Positions 34,589 through 42,047 of a stretch of DNA of 54,104 bases are shown here, one piece after another. Made by a program: the position numbers and the translations under genes. The notes beneath the pieces were generated by a model. It saw only the letters and a program-made list of their open reading frames with translations. It searched no databases and was not told the origin of the DNA. Numbering within the stretch: the first letter of the stretch is position 1; the number at the start of each line of letters is the position of its first letter. This stretch comes from a virus, in the IMG/VR virus record IMGVR_UViG_3300025168_000116, positions 1-54,104 of that record. One strand, written 5' to 3'.

Positions 34589-36969
34589 TAGATGTTAATT
34601 TTTATTTGTTCCTCTTTAGGAGTTTCAATATATATATGTCTTCCATGTTGGTCTCTACCCTCTTTAGGATTACTACCCATAATATAATTACCATAAGCTA
34701 TTAGCCACTTTCCAAATTGTATACGTGTTAATTTTTTATAATAGTCTGGGTTGTCTGCAACAAATTGATTATAAGCATCTGATTTGTATATAGTTCTGTC
34801 TAATAAGTTATTGTCTCTATCAGACACCCATTCAAAAAACTGATGATTAGTTTCTGCTATAAACTTTCTAGTCTCTAAGTTTTTAAACTTACTCTTTACA
34901 AAACCATTCTTCATAAAGAATTTTAAATTACCTAACATATAGTTGTCGAACCTACACCATTCCCCTTCATCCCAATCGTCAAACAATAATCTACCAAATT
35001 CATCGTAAGGTGTAAACCCACTGCCATAGTACCTAGTTAGTTCTAATTCCCATTTTCTTCTATCAAATGAGCTGCCTTTACCTTTTATAGCGTAGTTAGT
35101 AGTAATTACAACTTTAGGTGACTGCTCGTATGGAATCTTAATTGCATCCTTATTCTTTTTTTCTAATGTAATACCTTCTGTAATGACACTAAATAGATTC
35201 TCGAATATAAAGTTCTTTTTTACATCATCGAATGTAAGTATCTGTGTATCAGCTGATACTAATTGATACGCAAAAGATTTGTCAAAAGAAAACTCCTTAC
35301 CATTAATTACTACATTCTTTTTCATCTCAGTTATACCCTGTACAAATAAACCTTTTCCTGTTCCTCCTTCTGGGTTATCACTAATTACTTCATCATTAAT
35401 AATTACAGCTGGACAAAATCCTTTGTCCTTGTATCCTTGTAGTAAAAAACCAATCGTACTGTGCATTGATTTAATTCTATTAGAATCGTTGTTAGATATG
35501 TTAGCTATAAATGTTTTGTAGTCGCACTCGTTAGACTCACAGAAATCAAACTCTCTATTTATTATCTGATCATTCCATACATAACCACCTAAATTCTCAT
35601 ACTCCACCTTTTCAATATCATCTTTAGTTACTTTAACCGCACAGTTCTTGTAATATATGTAGGATGTGTTGGTATTGTCTACTAAAAATGGAACCTCTGT
35701 AAAGTCTAGCATTGACAAAAAGTCTTCCTTAAAAAATCTAGTCTTGTCTGCAAAGTGATTGTATATACTTAAGTCTTCTAAGTTTTCTAAGTAACCTAAT
35801 ACATCATCTTTAATCTTTTCTTCATTAGTATTGTGTACTCTATTACTTTCTATCTTAATAAATATAAAACTTTTACCACCATCTGGGTAATACCTATAGT
35901 AGCCTCTATCTTGTAGGAAAGCTCTGAACATAAAGTGTATAACAGACACTACTCCTTTATCACTCTTGGACCAAAACCTTAAGCTGTTGGATTCTTTTTC
36001 TTTGTCTTCTATGACAGCATCCGCTACTTCGCCCTCAACTCCAGCTTCTACTAATTGAGAACGTATTTTCTTTTTTTGCACACCTGCCCTTAACTTATCT
36101 CTAACAGAGTTAACTTTATCTCTATCTTCAAAGAACTTAGTGTTAAAATTCTGAACACTTCTATATGCACTATCAAGAGTTATCTTTATCTCATTATCTG
36201 TAAAGTCTTCCTGAGTATATCCACTCATAACATACGAAGCTAAATCTCTGTTTATTCCAAAGTCATTAAATGCTGAGGCTAGAATATATACATTATTATT
36301 TCTCTCACCATCTATCATGCCGTACTTCTTCTCCCACCAGGACTTTAACCTTCTAACTATCTCATCTTGGTTAGATACCTTAATGGTTTTAATACCATCG
36401 CTTACCTTCAATTGATCGTACTCTTTTTCATCTAACGTATCCCAAACTATACTATCAGCATTAACAAATAATTTTAAATCGTATGATTCGTAACATACTC
36501 TTGAAAGATTCTTACACGCCTTATCAAAGTGAGTAGAGTTGTAATGTTTTTCAAGGGCATTAAAGTACGCCTTGTGATTGTCAACTTCCTTTGGTATCTT
36601 AACTAATACTTTGATACCATTACCGCTTGGTGAAGTAAATAAAGCAAATGTATATGGATCTTTTTGTATCTTTTTTCTCTCCTCGTTAAGATCTTTAATA
36701 GTAGAATATCCATCAAAGTCTAAACAAATTAAACCACTGTGGTTTGTAATAGAAGAGTCTTCCCTTTTATTAAACTCTCCAGAAAAACATATAGCAGGTA
36801 ATCCTTTTTTAAGTAGATTCCTTTGCTCTTTATCCTTTTCTTTTCTTATGTTTTCGATTAGCTCTTTGGATTTTCCATCCTTAATTCTTTGTAAGACCAC
36901 AGAAACATCTCTAAAAAAAGGTGTTGATGTGTCTCTTATGTTTTGAAATATCGTTATTTTATAGTCCAT
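34588..36969 (-). CDS. Primase-helicase: VirE-N (BT4734-like) primase domain fused to D5/SF3 helicase
   Basis: A 793-residue replication protein. The N-terminal domain has the archaeo-eukaryotic primase-like metal motif LICLDFDGY (D84, D86) and TSPSGNGIK (112-120). A linker with Cys/Lys-rich helices leads to a superfamily 3 helicase: Walker A GGTGKG from residue 535, Walker B ILTFDDVKKNF, and a VVITTNYAIKGKGSS sensor with the arginine-rich SFDRRKWELEL. Together it would unwind the fork and prime it. It lies about 10 bp from a cluster of TGACAA iterons, consistent with origin-proximal initiator function. No DNA polymerase gene is visible in the window. Confidence 0.9.
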   Translation of the reverse strand: MDYKITIFQNIRDTSTPFFRDVSVVLQRIKDGKSKELIENIRKEKDKEQRNLLKKGLPAICFSGEFNKREDSSITNHSGLICLDFDGYSTIKDLNEERKKIQKDPYTFALFTSPSGNGIKVLVKIPKEVDNHKAYFNALEKHYNSTHFDKACKNLSRVCYESYDLKLFVNADSIVWDTLDEKEYDQLKVSDGIKTIKVSNQDEIVRRLKSWWEKKYGMIDGERNNNVYILASAFNDFGINRDLASYVMSGYTQEDFTDNEIKITLDSAYRSVQNFNTKFFEDRDKVNSVRDKLRAGVQKKKIRSQLVEAGVEGEVADAVIEDKEKESNSLRFWSKSDKGVVSVIHFMFRAFLQDRGYYRYYPDGGKSFIFIKIESNRVHNTNEEKIKDDVLGYLENLEDLSIYNHFADKTRFFKEDFLSMLDFTEVPFLVDNTNTSYIYYKNCAVKVTKDDIEKVEYENLGGYVWNDQIINREFDFCESNECDYKTFIANISNNDSNRIKSMHSTIGFLLQGYKDKGFCPAVIINDEVISDNPEGGTGKGLFVQGITEMKKNVVINGKEFSFDKSFAYQLVSADTQILTFDDVKKNFIFENLFSVITEGITLEKKNKDAIKIPYEQSPKVVITTNYAIKGKGSSFDRRKWELELTRYYGSGFTPYDEFGRLLFDDWDEGEWCRFDNYMLGNLKFFMKNGFVKSKFKNLETRKFIAETNHQFFEWVSDRDNNLLDRTIYKSDAYNQFVADNPDYYKKLTRIQFGKWLIAYGNYIMGSNPKEGRDQHGRHIYIETPKEEQIKINI

Positions 36970-36978
36970 TTTATTAAA

Positions 36979-37201
36979 TTTTGTGACGAGTTTTAGTGTT
37001 TTATGACAAGTTTATAGTGGTTTGTGACAACTTTGTGACAACCTATTTGTTTAACTCAAGTAACTTAACTAGCTCATTAGCAGTACCTTGAGATTTTCCA
37101 TTCCTAGAATGACAACTTTTCTTACATATATACAAGAAAAAAATATAAATACTATTTAAAAGTATAAAGAGAGTAGGGAGACTTATTTTGATTCTTGTCA
37201 T
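36979..37201 (+). repeat. Iteron module copy A (TGACAA sites plus AT-rich DNA)
   Basis: Noncoding, between the primase-helicase and SSB genes. (G/A)TGAC cores at 36983, 37003, 37024, 37035 and 37109 are all on the plus strand, and an inverted GTCAT is at 37197. Spacings of 20, 21 and 11 bp place sites on one face of the helix. GTTTTATGACAAG (36998-37010) and a 23-base block from 37100 to 37122 recur exactly in copy B. The right half is AT-rich with an A-run. Candidate origin or control element. Confidence 0.75.
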
Positions 37202-37233
37202 ATTATATTTTATCTCCCTTACTCTCATCTTAT

Positions 37234-37524
37234 TTAGAATGGTAAGTCCTCAGTCTTAGCTGCCACCACTGGCTTCTTAGTTTCCTCTTTCTTCTCAGCA
37301 ACCACTGAATTACCATTGGTCCAGACTACTTTTCCATTACCCACATAAGTTCGTTGAGCTTTCGCTTCACGCTCTTCTTTAGATTGTTGATGAAACATAG
37401 CTGCGTTGTTACCGTAGTTATCTGTCTCATCGTTTACTGAAATGGTAAAGTATCCCTTTCCATCATTTAGCTTAGACTTATCTATCTTCTTAAAGTCTAC
37501 ATAAAAGCTTATTAATTGTGCCAT
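37234..37524 (-). CDS. ssb: Single-stranded DNA-binding protein
   Basis: A 96-residue protein ending EDLPF, the acidic-hydrophobic tip by which SSBs recruit partner enzymes. The core (DGKGYFTISVNDETDNYGNN, TYVGNGKVVWTNG) matches the short phage SSBs of Bacteroidetes. It lies with the ERF annealing protein, RecE-like nuclease and primase-helicase. It would coat single strands during replication and recombination. About half the length of cellular SSB. Confidence 0.82.
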   Translation of the reverse strand: MAQLISFYVDFKKIDKSKLNDGKGYFTISVNDETDNYGNNAAMFHQQSKEEREAKAQRTYVGNGKVVWTNGNSVVAEKKEETKKPVVAAKTEDLPF

Positions 37525-37527
37525 TGT

Positions 37528-38271
37528 TTATAGTGTTTCGTTTATAAAATATTGATTTATATCTTCTGTAGGATTTTCCCCGAAGAATGTATTATACACT
37601 TCAATTGCTTGACTTACCTTGTCTTGCCCTCTGCTTAAGAAGTCTTCAGAGCAGTCAAACATTCCTAGTCTGCCCGATGATTTCTCTATAGCTACGAAAA
37701 CTACAGGGTGTCCAAACAATTGTTGATATATCCACGCCTGACTATCATAGTTATACCTACGAGCTTTGTATTTAAAATCATCCAACGTTGCTGTTGTCTT
37801 GATATCAATAATTAAATCTCGTGTAACTATATCTGCCTTGCCCTTCCACATCAAGCCACCGATTTCACCTAATCCAGGCTCCTCGTACTTGTTGGTCTTG
37901 TCATATATAATTTCGTTTAGGAACACATTTGCCCTAATTTCTTTTGCTAACCACTCTATATGGGTAGCTTCCTTACTTAAAAGGATCATATCTTTATCTG
38001 TTTCCTCTAAATCAGCTCTATATTTTTTAGTAACCCTTGACGAACAGTCCGAAATAATAAAATTATCTTTCTTCTCTGGCTCTAAAATTAACGTATGTAG
38101 GTAGTTACCCTCTAACATAGCTAAAGACCCTTTAGAAGGCTTCTTAAACCCCTTAGGATTGTTAAGGAGAGATCTAATATCGCTGTTAGATAAGAAAGTT
38201 TTGCCGTAAGGACCATAATAACTATCGTCATCACGTAACTTTTTTAATATCACTTCTCTATTATCTTTCAT
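37528..38271 (-). CDS. RecE-like PD-(D/E)XK exonuclease
   Basis: A 247-residue nuclease of the RecE/YqaJ-like group (DUF3799 type). Visible active-site elements: GNYLHTLILEP (H59), WKGKADIVTRDLIIDIKTT (D147, D156, K158) and the YDSQAWIYQ motif (Q178). It would resect double-stranded ends to give 3' overhangs for the annealing protein encoded just upstream. It overlaps that gene by 4 bases. Together with SSB this is a complete two-component recombination system. Confidence 0.88.
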   Translation of the reverse strand: MKDNREVILKKLRDDDSYYGPYGKTFLSNSDIRSLLNNPKGFKKPSKGSLAMLEGNYLHTLILEPEKKDNFIISDCSSRVTKKYRADLEETDKDMILLSKEATHIEWLAKEIRANVFLNEIIYDKTNKYEEPGLGEIGGLMWKGKADIVTRDLIIDIKTTATLDDFKYKARRYNYDSQAWIYQQLFGHPVVFVAIEKSSGRLGMFDCSEDFLSRGQDKVSQAIEVYNTFFGENPTEDINQYFINETL

Positions 38272-38834
38272 GACTTAAGAGCTTTAGATATTTCTTTCTT
38301 AATCATTGGAGTAACATTGTATTTTAGACTTAAATTATCTATAATTTTTCTAATGCCTAAGTCTTTATTTTGCACCACGTAAGTTAGCACCTTATCCCAA
38401 TTCTCATCACCTAATGTAAGGTGTATACCCTTTGTAATTGTTTTGTCGTGATTATTAGTAGCGTCTGAATCTTTAGTGTCATCAATTAGTAAGAGTCCGT
38501 TTAGTGCATACTTTCTTGAATAAGAAGATGAACTACCAAAACACTGAGCAATGTCCATACCTTTTCTGTTTGGATCAATACCTGCCTGTGCTTTTGACAC
38601 CACCTGGTCCTCAGGTTTTTTTGCATCATATATAGTTGCTGTTGATTCTACATAAACAAGGCCAGACAATTCTTTAATATCATCTGTTATGTTTAGTATT
38701 AAACCATGCTTGCTTAGTAGTGGTTTTACCGCCTCTAATATATCCTCACATGATCTATAGTTGTACTTACCAAAGTTATTTCTCTGGTTCTTTGGAGCCT
38801 TAAGCTCTGCTTGTAATTTTACTAGTTTTTCCAT
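38268..38834 (-). CDS. erf: ERF-family single-strand annealing protein
   Basis: A 188-residue recombinase with the ERF signature: FGKYNYRSCEDILEAVKPLL near 22-41 and FGSSSSYSRKYALNGLLLI around 105-123, followed by acidic DDTKDSD. It promotes annealing of complementary single strands and may serve genome circularisation or recombination. Operon partners are the RecE-like nuclease (downstream, ATGA overlap) and SSB. The C-terminal 55 residues are variable. Confidence 0.9.
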   Translation of the reverse strand: MEKLVKLQAELKAPKNQRNNFGKYNYRSCEDILEAVKPLLSKHGLILNITDDIKELSGLVYVESTATIYDAKKPEDQVVSKAQAGIDPNRKGMDIAQCFGSSSSYSRKYALNGLLLIDDTKDSDATNNHDKTITKGIHLTLGDENWDKVLTYVVQNKDLGIRKIIDNLSLKYNVTPMIKKEISKALKS

Positions 38835-39211
38835 TTGTTGAAGTTTTTGTTTAGTTTTTCAATTATTGTTTTTCTTCTCACTTTAGCTTGTCTTAGTTTA
38901 TTGGTTTTATTTGTGTTTAAATAATACTGTACATTAATATTAATCTTATGTAGTTCACTCTCATAATATCTAATAGTAAGTAAATCAGCACCCTTAACAA
39001 AACCGTTTTCTAAAAAGATATTCTTATCTACATCACTTACGCTTTGATAAAATACACTATCTGTTCTAGTGTTGAATATTAACACGTCTCCTGTATTCTT
39101 TTTCTCAATTTTATATCCATTATATATGGTGAATTTAGAATCGTTAGAGGTGTACATTTCAACACGCTTTTTACTAAAGAGTTCCTTCCAGATCTCGCTC
39201 ATGCTGTTCAT
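38822..39211 (-). CDS. Hypothetical protein upstream of ERF
   Basis: A 129-residue protein. The first half has beta-type segments (YTSNDSKFTIYNGYKIEKKN, VLIFNTRTDSVFYQSV), and the second half is a basic helix (TNKLRQAKVRRKTIIEKLNK). It overlaps both neighbours. Basic tail suggests nucleic-acid contact, not shown. Start taken at the first ATG; a second is three codons later. Confidence 0.7.
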   Translation of the reverse strand: MNSMSEIWKELFSKKRVEMYTSNDSKFTIYNGYKIEKKNTGDVLIFNTRTDSVFYQSVSDVDKNIFLENGFVKGADLLTIRYYESELHKININVQYYLNTNKTNKLRQAKVRRKTIIEKLNKNFNKWKN

Positions 39212-39296
39212 CTATTTGTTTTTTATTTTGAATGTAATCATTAAGCCACAGATCCGTAGCATATACCTCTTGGTATAGTTGTTTTGTTTGTCCCAT
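39174..39296 (-). CDS. Small hypothetical protein (40 aa)
   Basis: MGQTKQLYQEVYATDLWLND, then a charged end. The ATG follows the leader ACACAATTAAATTAA plus an out-of-frame ATG. It overlaps the next gene by 38 bases. Supported by leader and overlap only. Confidence 0.45.
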   Translation of the reverse strand: MGQTKQLYQEVYATDLWLNDYIQNKKQIDEQHERDLEGTL

Positions 39297-39322
39297 TTCA
39301 TTTAATTTAATTGTGTGTAAAC

Positions 39323-39703
39323 TTACTGAATATATATATCTTCACCAACTCTTATGTTGAATTTTTCGATATCATATCCCTTCTTTTCCATAGCTTTAAT
39401 TACTTGATTAAAGTAGTAATTGTTAGTCCTTCCTCCGTTAGATATAGACCTACAAAAAAGTTTTCCATCATAATGTAGCTCCATGTCTGACTTAGTTCCA
39501 TCATGCCCCATGTGTTTTATTACTTCGTTCTCTATTTTTTTAAGATCACTAGTGTGTCCTTTTTTCTTAAGGATTAAATTTTGTATTTCATTTACAGCAT
39601 ACATCATTCCAGAACCAAAGTCTCTTATAGGCTCTCCTCCCTTTGTCATATACTTCTCAGCTCTATTATAGATTATTACTAATTCTTTTTCTATTTCTTC
39701 CAT
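39323..39703 (-). CDS. Hypothetical protein (126 aa)
   Basis: A soluble mixed protein: helical start (MEEIEKELVIIYNRAEKYMT), helix MYAVNEIQNLILKKKG, then strands (HYDGKLFCRSISNGGRTNNY). It begins within the end of the preceding 51-residue gene. No family recognised; neighbours are recombination and replication genes. Confidence 0.7.
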   Translation of the reverse strand: MEEIEKELVIIYNRAEKYMTKGGEPIRDFGSGMMYAVNEIQNLILKKKGHTSDLKKIENEVIKHMGHDGTKSDMELHYDGKLFCRSISNGGRTNNYYFNQVIKAMEKKGYDIEKFNIRVGEDIYIQ

Positions 39704-39846
39704 AATTTTCTTATTTGTTTTCCTAACTCTGTATCGTTAGGGTATTTTTTAATTAACTCAGTTATAGTTGGTCTAGGCTGATCTGGGTTTGTATACCCAT
39801 AAGTTTTCTCTTGCCTAAGTTCGTTTAGTGTTCTCTTCTTTACCAT
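39691..39846 (-). CDS. Small basic protein (51 aa)
   Basis: MVKKRTLNELRQEKTYGYTN...KLWKK. The middle PTITELIKKYPNDTELGKQI could be a small helix pair. It overlaps the downstream start by 13 bases and the upstream gene by 7, as its neighbours do, which supports it as a real gene. Function unknown. Confidence 0.6.
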   Translation of the reverse strand: MVKKRTLNELRQEKTYGYTNPDQPRPTITELIKKYPNDTELGKQIRKLWKK

Positions 39847-40250
39847 ATCTCTTTAAATAAATCAATCATACTTAGGGTTTTTGCTTCTTGCATATGTATT
39901 TTTTTTACTTTCTTTTCTTTTGTCTTTTTGTTTTTATTATAGTAAGATCTAAATGAGTCACTCTTAAGCTCATAAACTCTGCCATGTTTATTGCTTATTA
40001 CTTTTACATATTTACTCACATCATTAGTGAATATATTAACCTCTTCTTGATTAAGGTTTCTTTCATAAACATCACTATATCCTGTGTTCTTTCCTGGCCT
40101 GAACCCTTGCTTAGAGGTGACGTCCTTTTTGTTAGATATTATGTAGTATTCTCTTTTAAATCTACCTAGTTGTAGTTCACCTTTAGTAACTGAGACACAC
40201 ACAGCGTGTGTTATTCCCTTGTCTTGTAGTTGTTCAAATATATTTTTCAT
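39840..40250 (-). CDS. Hypothetical protein (136 aa)
   Basis: MKNIFEQLQDKGITHAVCVS, with beta strands (KREYYIISNKKDV, VSKYVKVISNKHGRVYEL), and a Lys-rich C-terminus (YNKNKKTKEKKVKKIHMQEA). It overlaps the DnaA-domain gene by 17 bases. No family recognised. The charged tail hints at nucleic-acid contact. Confidence 0.7.
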   Translation of the reverse strand: MKNIFEQLQDKGITHAVCVSVTKGELQLGRFKREYYIISNKKDVTSKQGFRPGKNTGYSDVYERNLNQEEVNIFTNDVSKYVKVISNKHGRVYELKSDSFRSYYNKNKKTKEKKVKKIHMQEAKTLSMIDLFKEIW

Positions 40251-40602
40251 CTTTCAATAGTTTTTCAATGGTTTGTTCTAATTCTGATCTTGTCATTATA
40301 GATAAGTAATTTTTATTTAAGTACCTATTAAATGAGTTACTAACTTTCTTATAGTTAATCATAATGTCTGCATTTTCGTTTTGACCAACTTCATTTTCAA
40401 ATCTTTTTAAGTAGTGTATCATACTTGCATGATCTCTATTTATAGATTCTCCAATTTTTGAAAGTGTCCATCCACAATTCCTTAATATCCTACAGTATAT
40501 TACTTTAGCGTCTATTAAGGGTTTAATTCTACTATCGCTATCAATGTCTAAACACAGCTCCTCTAGTATTATTTCTTTTAGTTTATTTGTATCTATTTTC
40601 AT
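40234..40602 (-). CDS. DnaA domain IV-like DNA-binding protein
   Basis: A 122-residue protein with a clear Bac_DnaA_C helix-turn-helix: DAKVIYCRILRNCGWTLSKIG (read from about 31) and the signature NRDHASMIHYLKRFE (55-69), corresponding to the DnaA RDHSTV box-reading helix. It lacks the AAA+ domain. Such stand-alone domains can recognise origin sequences or act as regulators. Candidate partner sites in the window are the TGACAA iterons or the single near-match to a DnaA box at 45867. Confidence 0.82.
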   Translation of the reverse strand: MKIDTNKLKEIILEELCLDIDSDSRIKPLIDAKVIYCRILRNCGWTLSKIGESINRDHASMIHYLKRFENEVGQNENADIMINYKKVSNSFNRYLNKNYLSIMTRSELEQTIEKLLKDEKYI

Positions 40603-40638
40603 TTTATTTGTTTTATTAAAAGTTTGGGTTAGTCCAAA

Positions 40639-40941
40639 CTATTTCTCATAATCTTTAATGTTTATTTTATATTGATCATCTAAGTTCATCATGTCAATTA
40701 ACTGATGACAAGCCTTTGTACTTTTTATGTAGTATTCCTTTTCAGACAACTCTGGTGAATTTACTTTGTGCATAACATCAACTCTACAAATGTCAGGTCT
40801 ATTTTCGTATATTGAGCATTGGTTTTGTTTATTTAAATAAGCACAGGCTCCATCCCCCCTGTCAGGTAGTAGCTTTGAATAACCTGCTACCATACAACAG
40901 GCTCCACATCCTGAACATAAGAACTCAGCTTTTTTATTCAT
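40639..40941 (-). CDS. YkgJ-type Cys-cluster protein
   Basis: A 100-residue protein with the CxxCxxCC motif (C9, C12, C15, C16) and further Cys in GDGACAYL (C33), QCSIYENRPDICR (C42, C52) and KACHQ. This is the zinc- or iron-sulphur-binding YkgJ pattern. Its cellular role is unknown; in phages it occurs near replication genes. It overlaps the upstream gene by 8 bases. Confidence 0.85.
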   Translation of the reverse strand: MNKKAEFLCSGCGACCMVAGYSKLLPDRGDGACAYLNKQNQCSIYENRPDICRVDVMHKVNSPELSEKEYYIKSTKACHQLIDMMNLDDQYKINIKDYEK

Positions 40942-41119
40942 AATCTTTTATTAGATCTCCAATTGTGGCAGATAACACTATATCATTTATTTTATTTAGT
41001 AACCACTCATAATCTTGATGATCTCTGGTTGCTAGTAGTCGAAATGATATTTCGTCTGTTGCTTGTTTTATTCTGTTGTTTTCCATAGTTCTATTATTTG
41101 TTTTTACTTCTATTTTCAT
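40934..41119 (-). CDS. Small hypothetical protein (61 aa)
   Basis: The ATG at 41119 lies four bases after the upstream stop and gives MKIEVKTNNRTMENNRIKQA..., then a helical end DYEWLLNKINDIVLSATIG. A second start at 41137 would overlap the preceding gene. Function unknown. Confidence 0.55.
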   Translation of the reverse strand: MKIEVKTNNRTMENNRIKQATDEISFRLLATRDHQDYEWLLNKINDIVLSATIGDLIKDYE

Positions 41120-41123
41120 AGTA

Positions 41124-41294
41124 TTATTTTTGTACATTTTTAAGCACCTCTTCTCTAAACTTTTTCTTGCTTATAAAGAGATCCATCATTGCTACTATTG
41201 TATTGGAATAGTTAATGTCTAACTCTTGGTTAACATCCTTGAAGTCATACATTACTTCTTCATTCTCTGGTTTTATATAAAATGTTCGTGTCAT
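41124..41294 (-). CDS. Small hypothetical protein (56 aa)
   Basis: MTRTFYIKPENEEVMYDFKD, then VNQELDINYSNTIVAMMDLF and a basic end. The start overlaps the upstream stop by 4 bases (ATGA). The protein resembles short RHH/HTH-length proteins, but no motif is convincing. Confidence 0.55.
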   Translation of the reverse strand: MTRTFYIKPENEEVMYDFKDVNQELDINYSNTIVAMMDLFISKKKFREEVLKNVQK

Positions 41295-41476
41295 ATTTTT
41301 TCGTTTTTATTTAAGTCATATTTATAATCAACAATAAATGATTCATCAAAAGTTCTCATTCCTGATATTTCAACTGTTACTGTCTCTTTATTTATTTGTA
41401 TTAATTCTTTTACTATTTCACCTGATAGCAAACTGTCTATTTGATTGTCTGATAATTCTATGTATTCTCTTTTCAT
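41291..41476 (-). CDS. Small hypothetical protein (61 aa)
   Basis: MKREYIELSDNQIDSLLSGE, then beta-type KETVTVEISGMRTF. Overlaps both neighbours by 4 bases. No family recognised. Confidence 0.6.
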   Translation of the reverse strand: MKREYIELSDNQIDSLLSGEIVKELIQINKETVTVEISGMRTFDESFIVDYKYDLNKNEKI

Positions 41477-41607
41477 TTTTTTTCTACGTATTTATAATGG
41501 TTATATATTATGTAACATCCTTGAGAACAAAAGTCTTTATTATAATCTGACTCTGCATCTCCACAGTCTACACCTAGTTTTGATCCACATCTTTTGCAAT
41601 TTTCCAT
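41473..41607 (-). CDS. Small zinc-finger-like protein (44 aa)
   Basis: MENCKRCGSKLGVDCGDAES, with a second CSQGC at 28-32: two Cys pairs (CKRC and CSQGC) spaced like a treble-clef or zinc-ribbon finger. It overlaps the downstream gene by 4 bases. Probably a metal-binding regulator or adaptor; partner unknown. Confidence 0.65.
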   Translation of the reverse strand: MENCKRCGSKLGVDCGDAESDYNKDFCSQGCYIIYNHYKYVEKK

Positions 41608-41735
41608 TCTTTATTTATTAATTTTAATATACTTATGTATGCTTTTATTTCTCTTTTCTTTAGTATCTCATACCATTTGCACCTACTCAGCAGTCGGTAA
41701 GCTAATTGAACTTCTGTGATCCAATGATTCTTCAT
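41574..41735 (-). CDS. Small basic hypothetical protein (53 aa)
   Basis: MKNHWITEVQLAYRLLSRCK followed by a Lys/Ile-rich helix. It overlaps both flanking genes in different frames (34 and 53 bases). The large overlaps lower confidence, though each neighbour has a good leader. Confidence 0.45.
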   Translation of the reverse strand: MKNHWITEVQLAYRLLSRCKWYEILKKREIKAYISILKLINKEWKIAKDVDQN

Positions 41736-41850
41736 TCCTGTGTATTTTAAGTATTACTTTTCTTTTGTTTTTAAAGTCGGTTAACTTCTCTTGGTGATAG
41801 TCAATCCACTCTTGATTCTCTGTTAGCATTTTATTTATTACTTCTTTCAT
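41683..41850 (-). CDS. Small helical hypothetical protein (55 aa)
   Basis: MKEVINKMLTENQEWIDYHQEKL-type helix (shown in part), basic middle. The start follows the AAACAAACAACT leader seen before other early genes and overlaps the upstream stop (ATGA). Confidence 0.6.
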   Translation of the reverse strand: MKEVINKMLTENQEWIDYHQEKLTDFKNKRKVILKIHRNEESLDHRSSISLPTAE

Positions 41851-41984
41851 AGTTGTTTGTTTTTAATTATTGAAATGGCTCTTAATAACCCATGACCTTC
41901 TGCTTTTTCTCTGGAATTACCAAAGTCTAAAAGCTCTTGGGCGCACTCTTCAATGTGTTTTATTTTTTTATTTAAGTCTTTCAT
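41847..41984 (-). CDS. Small hypothetical protein (45 aa)
   Basis: MKDLNKKIKHIEECAQELLD, then SREKAEGHGLLRAISI. The ATG follows the leader ACTAAAACAAACAACT. Helical, soluble, function unknown. Confidence 0.6.
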   Translation of the reverse strand: MKDLNKKIKHIEECAQELLDFGNSREKAEGHGLLRAISIIKNKQL

Positions 41985-42047
41985 AGTTGTTTGTTTTAGT
42001 TTACTAATATATGTATTTATGTTTATAATTACAAATTATATTATTGT

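Noticed and set aside
37035-37045. ACAACTTTG in the iterons as a -7 promoter box
   Set aside because: It lacks the leading TA and faces away from the adjacent minus-strand gene; it is better explained as part of the TGACAA repeats.
37043-37228. 61-codon minus-strand open frame with a hydrophobic stretch
   Set aside because: It lies across the iteron module and most of it aligns with noncoding copy B at 47359-47459, where the frame is not kept.
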